Below, in pieces: positions 11,105 to 21,090 of a DNA stretch of 64,000 nucleotides. The notes beneath the pieces were generated by a model that was not told where the DNA came from, did not search any database, and saw nothing but the letters and a program-made list of their open reading frames with translations. Numbering within the stretch: the stretch's first letter is position 1; each line of letters starts with the position of its first letter. The position numbers were made by a program, and so were the translations under genes. Source of the DNA: Tethya wilhelma (Eukaryota > Porifera > Demospongiae > Tethyida > Tethyidae); assembly GCA_964030475.1 (NCBI GenBank), contig CAXIPT010000054.1, forward strand, positions 43,115-107,114, given 5' to 3'.

Positions 11105-12128
11105 ACAAGTGAAAAAAACATTGGAATTGTAATGAGACATAGGAATGGCCAAATCGTAAAAAAGGAAGCAAACAAGATGGAATGGCTGTTTGAGTGTGTG
11201 CAGAATCATTCCTGTGTGGGCTGCATGTAGTACTCTCTTTCCATATTGAGTCCCTCATGTTACCCATAGGAATAATTCTTTACACACTCAAACAGCCATT
11301 CCATCTTGTTGGCTTCCTTTTTTACGATTTGGCCATTCCTATGTCTCATTACATTTCCAATGTTTTTTTCACTTGTTTGTTCTCATTTTTTCATATTTCT
11401 ACAAATCACATTTGAGTTTGTGTGTATATGGTAGTTACTTGTACACTATCAGCATTGATATTATAGTCTGCTAGCTTTATGTTTATATCTCAGGAGGCTG
11501 GAGCTGTATCTTACAAAATTTACTTGCTTTGTTCATCTTTTTATAGTGACAACTATGTAACAAAGTAGTCTACTCACTTAAATATTTAAAACTGAAAGGT
11601 AACTGGTTACAAAGACTTCAGCACAACCAGAAATCTTCAGGTAAAACGGACAGGCAGCGAATATTCGGATTCCAAATAACGCACACTTGTCTAACTGGAA
11701 AGGGTCGTCAATTTGATTGCCCTCATAGCTAATGCATTATTCACAAGCATAGAAATTAATGGCTACCATACGGAGAAAGCGCTTTTTGTCTTGTATCTAG
11801 TGACTGAACAAGAGACATACAAAAATTATGTCAAAAGGACCTGAAGACAAAGAAACCTAGTTTATTCATTCATGAATCAGCTTCTGAAAGTGAGCGGTCT
11901 GTGAGAAAAGTCGTGCCAAGATAGAAGAAGAAGAAGAAGATGGAGAAAATTGGAGGTTTGGTTAAGTACTCTGGTGATGGTTTTAGGCCATGTTTTTAGG
12001 CTCATTAGAAAGAGAATGAGCTTTAGAAGCCTTATAGTACCAAGTGCTCGTTTTTTGCAGAGTTATTCGCGTGAATATTTTGATTGCACTACCGTACTGG
12101 GAATACATTTCCAATGTTTTTTTTTACT
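11105..12128 (-). mobile_element. Repeat C, copy 5 (inverted partner of copy 4)
   Basis: Begins with a full D hairpin (11105-11375) and continues through the C body to GTACTGGGAA at 12103, then 25 bp of hairpin-D end. It is the inverse of C copy 4, sharing the same internal deletion and junction, with small sequence differences. Confidence 0.85.
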
Positions 12129-13067
12129 TATAATCTCTTGGATTGACAGGCCAGCTGCTTTGGCTGTGGATTTGGAGGCAGCTTTAAATAGTGATGTGTC
12201 AATCCCTGCCTGCTGCAGGCAACCTTGCCACAGATGATGAAGAAACTGGAGCGTGCGGTTTCCGAAAGGAAACAAATAAAGGAACTGGATCTCCCTCAAC
12301 TCTTCTGCGAATGTTTGATGTCTTCTCCACGTAGGCCTTGAGATTAACCACAGGGCAGATTGAAGGGTTAGTATCAAACTTACAGAAGAGAAAGTCCTTA
12401 GGAGGAGCAGACCATCTTGTTTTGGTCATCCTGAACAGAATGCCTCCCTCGGTAAAGGGTCGGTAACGTAAATCAAGTGCACATAAATCTGATGACCTGG
12501 ACCCGTTAGACAGAGCAAACACGACGACCAGCCTCTTTGATATATCGGGAAGAGACAAGGCTTTCACATCTTCGACCTTTTGAAGAGCCTCTATCACCTT
12601 GCTGACCTTCCAGACCGATTAGTACCTCAGTGGAGGTAAAGTTCCCTTGCAACAACCTTAAGACAATGGGGTGTTGTCGTAACGGGAAGCCACCAACAGG
12701 TGCTAGCGTAGCTGAGAGGGCTGATCGATATGTATTAAGAGTGGCTTCCTTGAGTGAGGAACTGAGCGACTTGATTCACAAATGGAGATAGGGAACTAAC
12801 TTGTTTCTCACCACACCAGCTAGACCATCTTCTCCAGGCTGAGCTGTATGATTTCTCGGTCCCTTTCCTCAATGAAGAGCAGACCAGGTCAAAAGCCTCT
12901 TCCGAAAGGCTGCTGCACGATGAGAAATTCCTGAAACCCTCCAGCTGCAACCTCTCTATTAGAGAGTGTGGGTTCCCTGCTGGGTCCTTTAGAAGGGAGT
13001 GTGAGTGATGAAGCAGACGAGGATAGTCCACCAGTCCACCAGATGAGACAGCAGCAGGGGATACCAC
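12129..13067 (-). pseudogene. DIRS tyrosine recombinase
   Basis: The recombinase integrates circular DIRS DNA without an integrase. At 13067-12735 the frame gives the N-terminal core-binding region (GTEKSYSSAWRRWSSWCGEK, then FVNQVAQFLT). At 12597-12199 it gives the catalytic region: SNGSRSSDLCALDLRY holds the first catalytic Arg, and KPHAPVSSSSVARL follows. The last part, 12198-12129, lies in another frame and reads LFKAASKSTAKAAG, so the HST of the HxxR box has been lost by a 12-bp deletion relative to the copy at 8.8 kb. The catalytic Tyr is cut off by repeat C. It lies downstream of the RT/RNase H part, the usual DIRS order. Confidence 0.8.
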
Positions 13068-14245
13068 GTCTGGGATGGCACATTGAAGCTGTTACCACAG
13101 CATTCAGGACTTGGTCTTCTTCCAATTTTCGGAGGGCTCTGCCAATCAACATGAAAGGAGGGAAGAGGTACGGTGCTTCCTGCCTCCAGCTCTGAGACAT
13201 CGCATCTATTGCTAGCAACTCGGGGTCTGTTCTGAAACTGTAGAAGTCTGACATTTGAGCATTGTGGTGAGCTGCAAATGAAAATGGGCCCTACATCTGA
13301 TTGAGCACTATAGGACTCAGCTTCCAGTCACTCGCGTCTCTTGTCCTCCTGTACCATTGGTGTTCTGTGCCCCTGGGATGTGCTCTGCATGTATGGTCAG
13401 ATTCTTCTCTCTGCACCATGACCACACCTGTACTGCCAGATTGTAGAGGCTCCTGGTCTGCACTGGTGTTCTGTGCCCCTGGGATGTGCTCTGCATGTAT
13501 GATCAGATTCTTCTCTCTGCACCATGACCACACCTGTACTGCCAGATCGGAGAGGCTCTTGGAGTGTGTGCCTCCTTTGTGGTTGAGGTAGGCTATTGCT
13601 GTGATATTGTCCATCAGCAGGAGGATGTCTACTCCACTGGCTTTTGCTGCGAAGGTCTTGAGAGCAAGAAAGGCAGCTTTCAGCTTGAGGTAATTGATAT
13701 GGTGTATTCTCTCCTCGAGGGTCCAAAAGCCTCCTGTCTTCTGGCTTTCGCAGGCTGCTCCCCAGCCCTGTCTGGAAGTATCGGAAGAGATTGTCATTGC
13801 TGCTGGTGGTATCTTGATAGACCTGCCCTCTCAGATCCCTTATCCAGTATTCCAGGTCCATCCTGGCTTCCCAATCTAATTGGACTGTCAGGTCGAGATT
13901 GTGAGCGACTCGGTTCTTTAATCTCTGTAGAGCTCTGTAGGGCAATAAGGCTGACAATGTGGATGAACTGAAAAGCCCTACTAGATGGGCTAGATCTCTG
14001 CCTTTCGCTGCTCCTTTGCACCTCAGGTGTCTGCACTCTTTCTGGATGTTGAGTAGCTTGTATTCTGGTAGTGACAAAGTCATCTTGACACTGTCGACTA
14101 TGAGTCCCAGGAACTGATGAAGCCAAGACTCTCTATAGGGTCTCCATCAATCTCTTCAGCTGAGAGGCCAGGAGTTCCTTTGACTCTGCCATCAGTAGGA
14201 TGTCATCGAGGTACACTATTAAGCAGATACTCAGACGAGTGTCTA
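13068..14245 (-). pseudogene. DIRS reverse transcriptase-RNase H, 5'-truncated
   Basis: Minus-strand remains of a DIRS pol gene. At 14240-14196 LSICLIVYLDD carries the RT catalytic YxDD box. 14083-13800 gives SLPEYKLLNIQKECRHLR, LAHLVGLFSSS and DLEYWIRDL, the end of RT. 13797-13560 is RNase H (GWGAA, WTLEERIHHINYLKLKAA, LLMDNITAIAYLNHKGGTHS). ADQ and RRTRDASDWKLSP close it. 13254-13100 (AIDAMSQSWRQEAPYLFPPF) is the linker to the recombinase. There are several frame changes, and a 106-bp tandem duplication in the RNase H end. Upstream of 14245 the RT is missing. Confidence 0.85.
13361..13572. repeat. 106-bp tandem duplication in DIRS RNase H
   Basis: Two direct copies, 13361-13466 and 13467-13572, both beginning TGTTCTGTGCCCCTGGGATG, with a few differences. 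The 106-bp period is not a multiple of three, so the duplication shifts the reading frame and repeats the region encoding IIHAEHIPGAQNTSAD. Confidence 0.85.
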
Positions 14246-14384
14246 TAATTGGTGGATTCCGGATTGGTGGAATGGAATGGAATACTAGAATCCTACAAGA
14301 GCATGCTCAGTTGGCTAACCACGTGCGTGCGCAGTTCAGTGTTCCCTCAAAGCCCATTTTTTTTGTTCTCAACTTCTGTTGGCC

Positions 14385-14755
14385 ATGACTGAAACAACAA
14401 ATTCGAACCGCTTAGGGACTGCGAGTAGGCCAATTATTGTTGGTGACAGTGACAGTGACTTTAGCCCTGTGATGAGATCGCAAGTCAAAGTTGTACCAGG
14501 AATAAAGTACAGGTAGGTCACATAGTAGTCGTCACTGTTCGGTATGTCAAATGGCGTCTACTATCATAGATAATATAAGGTTAGTCAATGCTACTATAAT
14601 ATATCTTTTAACGATGTTTTTTTGTTTTTGTTCTTTTTTTTTCTACTATGTAGAGTTATGGTAAATCATTTGGACCCGGATCCGGAATCTGAGGGCGATG
14701 AATCTGAGGCCAGTTTATCAGAGAACGGTAGTGACACAGAAGATCGTGAGATGAA
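14385..14755 (+). CDS. Two-exon start of an acidic protein (candidate)
   Basis: I do not recognise this protein. Exon 1 is 14385-14512, starting ATGACTGAAACAACA and ending AG|GTAGGT. The intron (14513-14653) ends in a T-rich tract plus TAG. Exon 2 is 14654-14755, ending AA|GTAAGT. Phases fit (phase 2 to 2). The 76 residues are Ser/Asp/Glu-rich (IIVGDSDSDFSP, DPDPESEGDESEAS), as in disordered N-termini of nuclear proteins or transposases. A possible third exon near 14850 (EIDSEDFFGWPN) does not join in phase. It may be the 5' end of a TE gene whose remainder was removed before PLE1. Confidence 0.4.
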
Positions 14756-15220
14756 GTAAGTGTTTGTGAAAGTTGTGATAGTATAATAATTTATGTAGTA
14801 GTAAGTTGTTCAGGTCAATCTATAAAATACAAAAGTTTCAGTCTCTTCAGTTAGAGAAATAGACTCGGAAGATTTTTTTGGGTGGCCCAATATAGTAAGA
14901 GTATGAATCAGCTGCAAATTCTAGGCATCATGCAATTTACTTAATATGAGTGGAGGGAGTAGCCTTGTTGCCCCTTTAGCCTTACTGAAGGACATGAAGG
15001 TAAACATGTCCTTTGACCCTTTAATTAAACTGCAGCAAGTCTAAACTAATGATTGATTTATGCTACAAAAACATGAAAAAAGTGCATTTAAATTAGTAAC
15101 TATTGTATGAGTGCTTGTAATGACAAGATTCAAGCAGAAGTCAAAGGTCATGTCTACCTTTGCACCCATGATCCCTGACATCATCCATGTTATACATTGA
15201 CCACGGTTCCTAAGTGACAA
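14756..15220. other. No recognisable gene
   Basis: Apart from the out-of-phase exon-like stretch at 14850-14896 I see no coding signal. The sequence is AT-rich and leads into the duplicated PLE1 fragment. Confidence 0.4.
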
Positions 15221-16592
15221 GGAACAGCAGTGGTTCCATATTACCAAGGAACAAGCGAAGCAGTCAGGAGGATCCTGGTAGAAGTCCGCCTAAAAAACAA
15301 CATATTTTCTGTATCAAGGAACATTCTATGAACAAACAGAAGGAGCAGCCATGGGATCACCAGTATCACCAGTGGTAGCAGACATCTTCATGGAACACAT
15401 GGAAGAAGAAGCCATCAGGACCTGTCCACACTCGCTGCGGAGTTGGTAGAGATACGTTGATGATGTGTTCGCAATTGTCAAAAAGGGAACAACGGATGGC
15501 ACACTATCTCATTTGAACAGTTTCTATCCGACAATTCAGTTCACTGTTGAGGTTGAAGAAGATGGCCAACTACCCTACCTGGATGCCTTGGTAAGACGGA
15601 AAGAAGATGGAGGACTGGTCACATCAGTGTAAAGGAAGAGTACACACGAAGACCAATATCTATCTTTCAAATCACACCACTCGATGTCAGTGAAGAGAGG
15701 AGTCGCAAACTGCTTATTCAGAAGAGCCAAGGACATCACGAGTGACAAAGATTCCCTGAGTTGTGAGCAATCACACCTCGAGAAGGTCCTGAAGGGAAAC
15801 GGCTACCCCAGTGTCGTTGTGAATGAAGCAAAGAACAGGCAGCTGCTGACACCTAATAGGACAGATTCAGAGGATGAACCGTTGGCAACAGCAGTGGTTT
15901 CGTATTACCAAGCAACAAGCGAAGCAGTCAGGAGGATCCTGAAGGATTACAATATACGTGCAGCTTTCAGATCACCACCAACACTCAGCCGACTCCTGAA
16001 CAGAGTGAAAGACCGTGTCGATAGATAACAGAGAAGCGGTGTGGTGTATAAGATTAATTGTACCTGCGGAGTTTGCTATATAGGAGAGACAGGAAGACCA
16101 ATGGCTACTAGAATGAAAGAACACTTTGCTACATGCAAGTATGGCTGATTTGAGAGATCAGCTGTTGAACACAGCTGGAAGGATGGACATGAAACGGATT
16201 GGAAGAATGTTGAAGTACTGGATGTGGAAGAGAATCACAAGGAAAGACTTGTGAAGGAAGCACTCTACATCAGGACAACAGACCTAAGAATTAGACTGAA
16301 CAGAGATGAAGGCAAAGAGATCTCACAAGTCTGGCTCCAACTCAAACAGAAGTTCAAGCCCCGCCCTGGTCACCAAAATCACAATCGAGACGCTAACTGC
16401 AACTCGAGCGGGAGCCACGCCTACTATGGAGAGGTGACGTCACACGCCTCCACTGAGCGTGCGTGAACATTGAACATTGATATAACTGTTGATTTCATCC
16501 ATGTTTTCTGCCCTGATGATGGTAACTGCATTGTTACGGCAGAATTAAAGTTTGATATTTTCAATCTGCATACTGGGTTGGTGAACAAGAAT
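15221..16592 (+). mobile_element. Penelope-like retroelement copy PLE1
   Basis: Truncated Penelope-like element. From 15275 the + strand encodes the RT palm: AAMGSPVSPVVADIFMEH, then RYVDDVFAIV at 15450-15480, preceded by an in-frame TAG (15447-15449). Another stop follows at about 15632. The frame is then open at 15684-16021. A GIY-YIG endonuclease follows: VCYIGETGRPMATRMKEH, with a stop just after. The 3' end matches PLE2 through GGGTTGGTGAACAAGAA. 15221-15274 duplicates about 15883-15941, so a piece of the element's own interior sits in front of the RT. The hammerhead-like motif is damaged: 16513-16540 lacks the nine bases containing GAAACGTT. Confidence 0.85.
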
Positions 16593-17344
16593 ATAATTTA
16601 ATAAGGTGTGCATTCAACTTTTCTTGCACAGACTCACTTTGAGCTCACCTATGTGGCAGAGGGGTCAAAGGTCAAAAGTCAATCCTGTTAGCAAGAGATA
16701 CGAGAATATCTAAAGACTTCACTAAATTCTGCAGACAACCCACACTCAGTTTTAACTGTGACAAAGTTTTTAGCAATAATAATAAAGAAGAGTGTGTTAC
16801 AAAGATAAGTAATGCAATAGAGACGAGCAGGGCCTCTTTACAAACAAAGAGCTATTGTTCAGAGACAAAGAAGTAACACTAGTACACAAAGAAGACAGTT
16901 ACAGGAAAACAATGTACAACTAATGACTAATTAACATTCTTACATACAACTACTAGCAACAATGACATAATCAAAGTCATGTATACATTCAGTCCAAGTG
17001 TAAACAAAAAGACATCTTCTAATAAATCCCACTCAACACATGGTTGTATACGGCCACCAAGTTTCGAAGTCACAGCTAGACACACTCTCCGCTAGCCATC
17101 CTGCAACTTGTTGCACATTTTCATGCTATCACTATACAGCCATCCCATTGCTGTATTGCACTTGTGTTAACTCTTATTTAGTATATTATTGTAACGCTCT
17201 CTATTCCAGATTTATTTGTGCATTATATTATCTTGTGAATATCATGCGATTACCAGTCTGCCACATGAGAAATTTTGAGTAAGTCAATGTGTGCATGCTA
17301 GCAGCATGTATGAACAGTACAGTTTGCACAGAAGAATCCAGAAC
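16593..17344. other. No gene; possible BEL 5' LTR region
   Basis: No coding signal. The stretch lies immediately before a likely primer-binding/leader sequence (TGGTCCTTCGAGCCGG at 17346) and the BEL gag, so a 5' LTR would be expected here. Without a recognisable 3' LTR I cannot define its borders. Confidence 0.35.
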
Positions 17345-19688
17345 ATGGTCCTTCGAGCCGGATTTGCATTACAGACGACGGGACTTAGCTAGAAAGTTTA
17401 GAATCGAAGACGACTATCGTCCAAAGTCTACGACACTCGGCGAAGCTGTATGAGCAACTATGTCTGATGAAGAGAGGGGGCACGAGACCTCTCGCAATAT
17501 TGATTAAGAGAATGCGACGACCCGAATCCGACGAGTGCAAGCAGCCCACTCTGGAACGCTTACGAGGCTGGTCAATCAGGTGGACGAAGTCCTCTACTTG
17601 AAAGATGCTAGCAGACTCAAGCAACCCAAGCAGTCAGTGCAAAATAAGATTACTGTATTGTTGGCACTGGACGAACAAATGCTCCTGTCTGTGGAAGACA
17701 GTCATCTGGAGGAAGAGATACAGCAAGCTGACCTTATACGAGAGAAGCCATATTTAGCATCAACGATTTACTCACTGAACTTGATGAGAGGCACAGGTTG
17801 GAAATGAGGCTACAGTATGGCAGGAGATCCTCCATGTCGAGGTCTCCAAGCCTTTGTGGTGGAGAGATGAACCCATCGAACCCACAGAAGCCGTATAAAA
17901 ATGAAGAATGCGTACCATCATCCAATGTAAAGACTACAGCCCCCTCCTTGATGATATAGACAAACTCCTCACAAGATTCTTCCACTGCGGTGACACTGCC
18001 TGAAACTGGTTACAGCTTGCATTCATCGATAGTGCCTCAAGGTGAGCCCCCTTTCTAATACAGATATATGTGATGTCTCTGCTTCTCTGAGCTTAAAACC
18101 CTCAAATGTATCAGATTCACAAAACTCTAAGGGTGAATGTGTCCAAGACAAAATGCATTCAGTCTATTCCTTTGTGGACACCTCCATAGGCCTATCTCCG
18201 GTGTTAGTTGCCTCTAATGTTGAGGTACCGAGTATAACTACCCCACGTGTATCATTTTATGAACCTACCCCTCAGTCAGGAGAAGATGTAGTTGATTCAC
18301 ATCAGCCTCTCCTTATACATGGCAGCCAAGGTGGGGGTGGGGGGGCTGGAGAGGCATTTCCCCCCCCTTTTTTCAGTCGCAAAATTTACGCTTTGGTATT
18401 ATAATGCGCTATTCTTTCGTGCACTTACTGTAGTAATGCTGCTTAGCCGTCATCTTTGGCCAGAATTCAATACAGAACAACTTTTAAAAGCTTTCTTTTT
18501 GCTGCTACAAAACTTTAGAGAGCATTCAATCTAGCAAGTGCATGCTACGGTTCAATTTAATGAATGGGAGGGGCTAAAATTAGCTGATTAAGTGCGTGTG
18601 GTTTCCGGTCTCACAAAATTTCCAGCGCGCTTTGTGCACAATATTTTTATTGCTCCCTCTTTTCTAAAATCCTGGCTATGCCCCTGCGTGATAAGTGCTG
18701 CCATTCATGACTCAGTGATGCCCAAATTTTCTAAGCTTGCTATGGACGCTAATGTATCTAACAGTTTTGGCATTGCTGATCCAAAGAGCTTGATGCCACT
18801 GCCGTTTTCTGAATCCCAATACACTGGCTTGCTTACTTCCACCACATGTGTGTTTTTCGATGCATATACGCCATTGGTTCTTACAACCTGGGCTAGAACG
18901 ACCTTCATGCTAACACCTTCTGTACCCCCTCTCATGATGACTGCTCCCATTCCATCTGTGCCAAGATCTTTCACCCTTGATTCATATACTAGACCCGCTA
19001 CGTGGACGCAGCCAGGCTCCATCTCTGCATTCCACCCTACTGTTACATGAGCTCCTGCTCCTGTACGTACTGAAGTACTGCTCCCATCAGCACACCACAA
19101 ATGAAGCTTCCCAAACTGGTTATCAAGAAATTTAATGGTGATCTGACGAAATGGATCACGTTCTGGGATTCTTCTATCCACAATAACCCCACGCTCTCCA
19201 GCATTGACAAGTTTAACTACTTGATTTCTCTGTTGGAATCTACTGCTGCAGAAGCAATTGCCGGCTTGACTCCCACAGATGCCAATTATGAAGAAGCAAT
19301 AGCTACGTTACAAAGGAGATTCGGCAATTCTCAGTTGATAATCAATCGTCATATGGAGGCTCTTTTGAACATTCCTGGTGTGGAAGATATCAAGGGATTG
19401 CGAAGGTTAGATGATTGTGTAGAGGCCCACATGAGAGGTCTCAAAGCAGTGAGAGTGCCTGCTGCATCGTATGGTGGATTGCTTAATTCGGTGTTGGTAA
19501 ACAAACTGCCTTCAGAATTGAAGCTTATTGTTACCCGAGAGATGACAGGGGAATTGTGGGATCTGGAACGTCTGATGAAGACCTTTGAGAGAGAAGTGGA
19601 TGCGAGAGAATGTGCCTTTATTCCTAGCAATCTTCGAAAGGTGCAACCACGACTACCCACTGCCGCTACTCTGGTGACTAGTGCATGA
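17345..19688 (+). pseudogene. BEL/Pao gag, interrupted
   Basis: Gag of a BEL/Pao LTR retrotransposon. The leader motif TGGTCCTTCGAGCCGG stands at 17346, the first ATG at 17460, and a TAA in the same frame at 17505. 17535-17800 gives the N-terminal helical part (RLVNQVDEVLYLKD, LLALDEQMLLSVED). 18042-18300 is a Ser/Pro-rich linker, cut by element F1 (18318-18686). 18690-19050 continues the linker. 19101-19688 is the DUF1759 capsid region (LPKLVIKKFNGDLTKWITFW, YLISLLESTAAEAIAGL, RRFGNSQLI, LPSELKLIV). Stops and frame changes show it is dead. Zinc knuckles and protease follow. Confidence 0.85.
18318..18686 (+). mobile_element. Short TIR element F1 in BEL gag
   Basis: About 370 bp related to F2 (53562-53934): AAAATTTACGC, TAATGCGCTATTC, CAGAATTCAATACAGAACAA, GGGAGGGGCTAAAATTA and a right end ATCCTGGCTATGCCCCTG. 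The left end is degraded (CATGGCAGCCAAGG for CAGTGGCGTAGCCAGG). It interrupts the Ser/Pro-rich part of the BEL gag and accounts for the loss of the reading frame there. Confidence 0.75.
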
Positions 19689-19703
19689 TCCAATGGAAAA
19701 CCT

Positions 19704-20866
19704 ACTTGTGTCTACTGTGACAAGGACCACATGTCCAACTTCTGTACATTTGTAACTGACAGAACAAGGCGCAAGGAGCTACTCCGCAAGGATGGAAGAT
19801 GCTTTGTCTGTACAAAGCAACACCATCTGAGTAGAGATTGCTGCTCTACCTTCTATTGTAGGAAGTGCCAAGGAATGCACCACATTTCCATTTGTACCCG
19901 AACTGCCGGAAAGTCGGACAAGACACCTGCCACTGATCAACGATCTGCATGGAGGTCCCATGAGTAATGAAGCTCCACAGACCACTAATTCGCTCTGCAC
20001 TGGTGCACCCAATTGAATCTTACTTCAGACGGCTAAGGTGGAGTTAATCAACCCAATGAGTCCTGAGACGGAAATAGCAGCTAGAGCCATTTTTGATGGT
20101 GGAAGTCAGAGAACTTACATCTCCGATCCCAACTGGAAATCCTACCTTCCGTACTGAGAGGTTGCAAATCAAGACGTTTGGTGATTCAGAGAACCACAAT
20201 GAAGTTTATGATGTCATTTGTCTTGGTATAAAGATGAAGAGTGGGGAAGTGCTTGAAATCGAATCCTTGGTCATCTGTAGCTCGCTGACTTCACAACCCA
20301 TTGATGTCTCAAGGGATTCGTACGAACATCTCGCTGACCTTGAATTGGCTGACTCCTCTGTTTCCAGTGATGTGTTGGAAGTTGATATCCTAATTGGATC
20401 TGACTACTACTGGAGGGTAATCAAGAGCCAAACAGGACCAATAGCTATCCACACCAAGGTTGGATGGGTCTTGTCAGGACCGACAAGTAGTCAGGTCACA
20501 GTTAACCTCACTCTTTGCTCAGCTCACACTTTAAAGGTGGATGCCTTTATCACTGAACCAAGTTTGGATGACCGACTAAAACAGTTCTGGGAATTAGAAG
20601 CGCTAGGTATCCCCAAAAACGAGTCCCCTGTATACGAGAAGTTTCTCCAACAGATCACATTTGATGGAGCAAGGTATGAAGTGAGTTTGCCTTGGAAGGA
20701 ACACCATCTACCACTCCTTGACCACTATGATCTTTGTAAGAAGAGACTATTTAGGAGACTGACACAGACAACACACTTACTCAAGGAATACAACAACATA
20801 ATGCAGGATCAGTTGAAAAGTGGAATAATTGAAGAAGTCAAACCATCGAACATGGTAAACGACTGA
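19704..20866 (+). pseudogene. BEL/Pao nucleocapsid and aspartic protease
   Basis: 19704-19967 encodes Cys/His knuckles typical of BEL elements (CYC..-type: CVYCDKDHMSNFC, CFVCTKQHHLSRDC, FYCRKCQGMHHISIC). At 20086-20110 the frame ARAIFDGGSQRTYI holds the retropepsin-like active site (DGGS in place of DSGS). It shifts frame into 20093-20866, which gives VLEVDILIGSDYYWRV and GPIAIHTKVGWVLSGP, the classic BEL segment after the protease, then the linker to RT (FWELEALGI, HLPLLDHYDLCKKRL). The protease-to-RT region is in the expected order, but frameshifts make it non-functional. Confidence 0.85.
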
Positions 20867-21090
20867 ACATATTATCTGCCTCACCACAGAGTCACAAGTC
20901 AACGTCAAGGCTACTGATTGTATACGACGCCTCGGCTCGATCTTCCAGACCTTTTCTCAATGACTGCCTGTACACTGGTCCCAAATTTGGCCAATTGATT
21001 TTTGATATTCTCCTACGATTTCCATCGTTTGCAGTGGCCCTCATCAGAGACATAGAGAAGGCCTTCCTAATGGTATCTGTACGAGAGACA
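20867..21090 (+). pseudogene. BEL/Pao reverse transcriptase, first part
   Basis: The + strand encodes fingers and palm: YLPHHRV, then RLLIVYDASARSS, GPKFGQLIFDILLRF, and IRDIEKAFLMVSVRE around the first catalytic Asp. The frame is lost at the hAT insertion (from 21091) and picks up again at 24169 with the residues expected next. Confidence 0.85.

Noticed and set aside
12968..13971. Plus-strand frames opposite the DIRS genes
   Set aside because: Antisense shadows; RNase H and recombinase motifs are on the minus strand.
18592..19181. 158-codon minus-strand frame at 18705-19181
   Set aside because: Antisense to the BEL gag linker; no family features.
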